Source: Certhia americana (lineage: Eukaryota > Chordata > Aves > Passeriformes > Certhiidae). From it: a DNA stretch of 64,000 bases. Shown in pieces: positions 60,896 through 64,000 of the stretch. The notes beneath the pieces are model-generated. The model ran no database searches, was not told the DNA's origin, and saw only the letters and a list, made by a program, of their open reading frames with translations. Each line of letters starts with the position of its first letter. Position 1 is the first letter of the stretch. The DNA is taken from assembly GCA_018697195.1 (NCBI GenBank), contig CM031878.1, positions 41,249,504 to 41,313,503 on the forward strand. The letters run 5' to 3'. A program made the translations under genes and the position numbers.

Positions 60896-63800
60896 AAATT
60901 CAGTTCTACAAGAATCTATTTTACTGAAATCTGCTAAAAATATCCACTTGGGTTTCACAACTTCATCCTGACCAATGACAAGGAGTTCTGAATTCCACTG
61001 GAGATGGGGAAGATTACATGCTCGTGTTCCATAGTGCTTACACTGATAAATTAACTTTATTTTTAGGAAGTACAGACTCTACTTTCAGAAAGTACTACCA
61101 CCACTACACCCAGGTTCTATTTTTAGGGACAGGCAAGAATCTAAAAATTCAAACCAAATAGTTATGCCACTGATTCAAGTCAAAGGTAGGGATTTTTCCC
61201 TGTGCTCTTGACCAGTTCTTCCCAACTTCCTGATCCTCCTTCCTTCTGATCAGGAGGATAAAGAACAGGAGTGCAATTTTATTCATTGTGAGACTACAGG
61301 AGTGCAAAGAAGCAATGATAACTGAAAAAGGAAACTGACAACAACTCATAAATTTTGTATTCTGTATTTACGATGAACAAAAGGACGCCTTCACTGAGAA
61401 TGAAAGTCCCACTTCCAGATTATACACTAGGGTTTTGCTGAGGCTGTAATTTGAGTAAAAATGAATTGACATCACAATTACAAATGCTAAATGTTAAATG
61501 ATTGGCCCAAGTCAGAAGACAGATACCCTAGCCCTGAGAAATGTCAGTCTAAGTGACGCCTGATAGCTGGAATTTAGTAACTCACACACGCAAGTTCTCT
61601 TGTTCCAATCCAGCCAAATTAGGTAAATCACTTCCTGACCAAAAAGCATCACTGCTGGGCACCCTTCTCAAGCAGACAAGCCCTAAAGCATATGAAGGGC
61701 ATGAAACTGTTCTTCCAGCCCTAGAGGTAGGGCTGTGCCAAACTGACAGAGCTGCTCTTCAAAGCTAGAATGACTCTGGTATGGCCAGCCTTAGTGTTGA
61801 TGGAAGATGCTGGGCTCAGCAATTGCACTAGACGTGTCAACATGATGTACAAATTCATACCCTGGTCCTAATGAGATAGTTGAAAAGTCTGATACAGAAG
61901 CTGTCTTCTTTTCATAAAAAATATTTAAAGTATGCTCCATACATGAGGATATGATAAGCACATAGGTATGTGACAGTATATGGACTACATTAATTACCTA
62001 TTAATGTCTATATGCAATAGAGACATTCTAAACTTACATAAATTTAGTAGGTTTTGCACTTGTATTTCACAGAATTACACATCACTCCTTTCTGCAATCA
62101 CCACCTCAGTATACATTCAGTTAGTACTCACCTGAAGAATGCTTCTGCCTGTTCTTTTGGAAACTTTTGTGCTAAGTTTTAGGTATTAATGTTAATTAAG
62201 CCATACCACATATTAAAGCCATTGATATTTGCTAAAACTATTGAACACTATGTCTCACAGAGCATTTATACTGTTTAAACAGACCCCTTATTTAAAAGGA
62301 AGAGGTATAAATGAGACCCATGTACCTAAGTACCCAAGTGCACTGCACTGTACTCTTCTTCAGAGTACTGCTAGCTGCTTAAGCTATGCCACACAGCCCA
62401 GAGGTGTTTTTGAACTTGGTGAGTTATGCAGAGAGGCAGCAACTGAGAAACAATGACAACAGAGAACCCATCTATACTTTAATAAAAATTTTCTGTGAAA
62501 CAGTATTTGCTAAGCATTTAAGCACAGATGGGTCTATATTTTGCTGTGCTACCCTAAGCCAGTAATAGAAGCCTAGTAACATACAGCTACAAATTGGCAC
62601 AAGAACTATTTTCACTCTTTTTATAATCTGGGGAGTAAACTTTAGCTGTGAGTTCATCGTAATTCCAATATAAAATGACTTGGATAACAAAAGAATAGGA
62701 ACAGTTTGTGCAAATTCTGACTTTACAGCTATTAAATAGACTCAGGCATATACGCATTGCTCCACAGACATGGGGTATATTATGCGACTTTTTTTTAATA
62801 CATACACCTATTATATTCTCATTTTCAGGGATCAAAACTCTGATAATATAAACAATTGTATGAAAAGGTACCATCTATTTGATCATTGAAATAGTTGACA
62901 AGTGCAGCCCTACAAGTCAGTTCAAAGAATACTGTAAGAGAAGCCTGCTCAGAGGAATGGTGAGTATGAATGCTCAGAGAATGATGTGGGTATGGGCTGG
63001 CACATCATATGTGCTATATAAGCAAGACCTCTCTCAGCTGCTGTATCTCTAGCTCCCTTCAATCACTCACAAATTAAGTCCAGCTGACTACCAGTTGCAG
63101 TTGCAATTGCAAGTTCTTTATAAAGACTCCTCTGTTAGTAGCTCTGGATAACTTGATCAATCCTGGAGTTTTGTCTTCTATCTGCAGAAGTATGCTTGTG
63201 TTTAGGGTAAGCAAAGAAAGAAAGATGCGATACAGTACACTTGAAAGACAAACAGGTCAGCCATGGTACACCACATTACGACTCTGATCCTCCTCTACTA
63301 CATGAAAATATGTCCTGAGTGGTCAGACAGATGGAAGTCCCCTGTCTTCTGAGTGGACAGTCAGTCAAATACTGTCTTGCAGGTTGCTGAGATGTGGGGG
63401 CATCTGGAAGGAGCTCTGTGAGGAAGGGTATATGGGGACCCACAAGGCAGCAATGGTTGTAGGACATAGATCAGTTGTGGGAAACATTCGGATGGTGCTA
63501 GTTGCCACAAAATCATGCAGAACTTTTAGTTGTGCATTTCTATGATAACATCTTCTGATGTGTTTCACAAGAAGCCTGTGTTATGTGGAAACAGTAAACG
63601 AGCACAAGCACGAACTATTTCCCAGCACAACCCTGCTAAAGTAATTCTTACTACTTTTCTTGAATTAGAAAGCCTCAAGGATACAGGAATTAAGGTATTC
63701 CTGGCATACAGGAATTAAGTCCTGTCATCCTGGGGTGCAGTATTAATCTATTTTGCATATGCAATGCAAGTTCAGAAATATCTTGTGTATCCTGACTGCT

Positions 63801-64000
63801 AGTGTCACTTGTTAAGCTCTAGGCTGATTCTACGTATCACGAAGACCCCTTTCTCAACAGACAGTTCAGCTGGAGGAGAAAGATGGCAGCAGAGCACACA
63901 TTTGCTCCCAAGTTGCCTTATGACACCTGACCAAGAAGGGACTTCCTGACCTGTGAGGGGAATTACTCTGACTAAAAGTGAAGTTTCCATTCCATCAAGC
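60896..64000. other. Unique DNA, no gene recognised
   Basis: Weak features only. A possible MIR-like core lies at about 61490-61530 (TTAAATGATTGGCCCAAGTC), and a direct repeat ATACAGGAATTAAG at 63681-63694 and 63706-63719. No exon, RNA gene or confident mobile element was found up to the window edge. Confidence 0.5.

Noticed and set aside
61490..61560. Possible MIR fragment near 61.5 kb
   Set aside because: A single 20-bp word resembles the core; the flanks do not follow the consensus.
1..64000. CRISPR array, tRNA, rRNA, operon or phage genes
   Set aside because: There are no regularly spaced direct repeats with unique spacers and no GGTTCGAATCC-type T-arm with a folded cloverleaf. There are no long contiguous genes with ribosome binding sites. 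All features point to a vertebrate nuclear genome.

Overview
This 64 kb window looks like non-coding nuclear DNA from a bird. The evidence is five CR1 LINE fragments, four of which keep a CR1-type 3' end, and a solo LTR of a very common avian endogenous-retrovirus family, all in an AT-rich background. The rest is microsatellites, long homopolymers and MIR-like ancient SINE remnants. CR1 alone would also fit a crocodile or turtle, but the LTR points to a bird. I see no operon, no bacterial or phage gene organisation, no CRISPR array, no tRNA or rRNA, and no exon of a protein family I can name. The longest open frames (about 190, 160 and 147 codons) are unsupported or made of repeats. The window is probably intergenic or lies inside a very large intron.

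Layout: 1-7.4 kb is AT-rich unique DNA with two striking inverted repeats (2926-2976 and 5312-5442). A minus-strand solo LTR lies at 7450-7913, followed by a perfect 26-bp palindrome with an extra direct copy at 8059-8105. A homeodomain-site-like AT-rich block with an adjacent CTCF-like motif is at 10.54-10.81 kb, and a GC-richer islet at 11.16-11.78 kb. The most gene-like feature is a CpG island at about 18.22-18.84 kb. It holds a 13-unit pentamer repeat, a textbook G-quadruplex motif, GC and CCAAT boxes and a CTCF-like site, and is flanked by outward-pointing TATA-like boxes on opposite strands (18884-18891 minus, 19147-19155 plus). It may be a promoter, but no exon could be assigned to it.

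From 19 to 46 kb the DNA is mostly unannotatable. It contains MIR-like remnants (about 24.0, 32.3 and 33.4 kb), one short CR1 3' end (30.2 kb), a 47-nt T run (32.6 kb), a G-quadruplex motif (35.76 kb), a 20-nt C run (37.95 kb) and a perfect 36-bp tandem duplication (42.6 kb). From 46 to 59 kb lie four larger CR1 fragments (46.0, 53.2, 54.85 and 58.1 kb) from at least two subfamilies, all broken by stops and frameshifts. Two adjacent perfect hairpins sit at 55.6 kb and a TATC-type microsatellite at 56.6 kb. The last 5 kb is unique DNA with small palindromes.

No new multi-gene system is supported. The main unexplained signal is the recurrence of near-perfect inverted repeats with very short loops. 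These fit local template-switch mutations, or for the largest one a long hairpin RNA.
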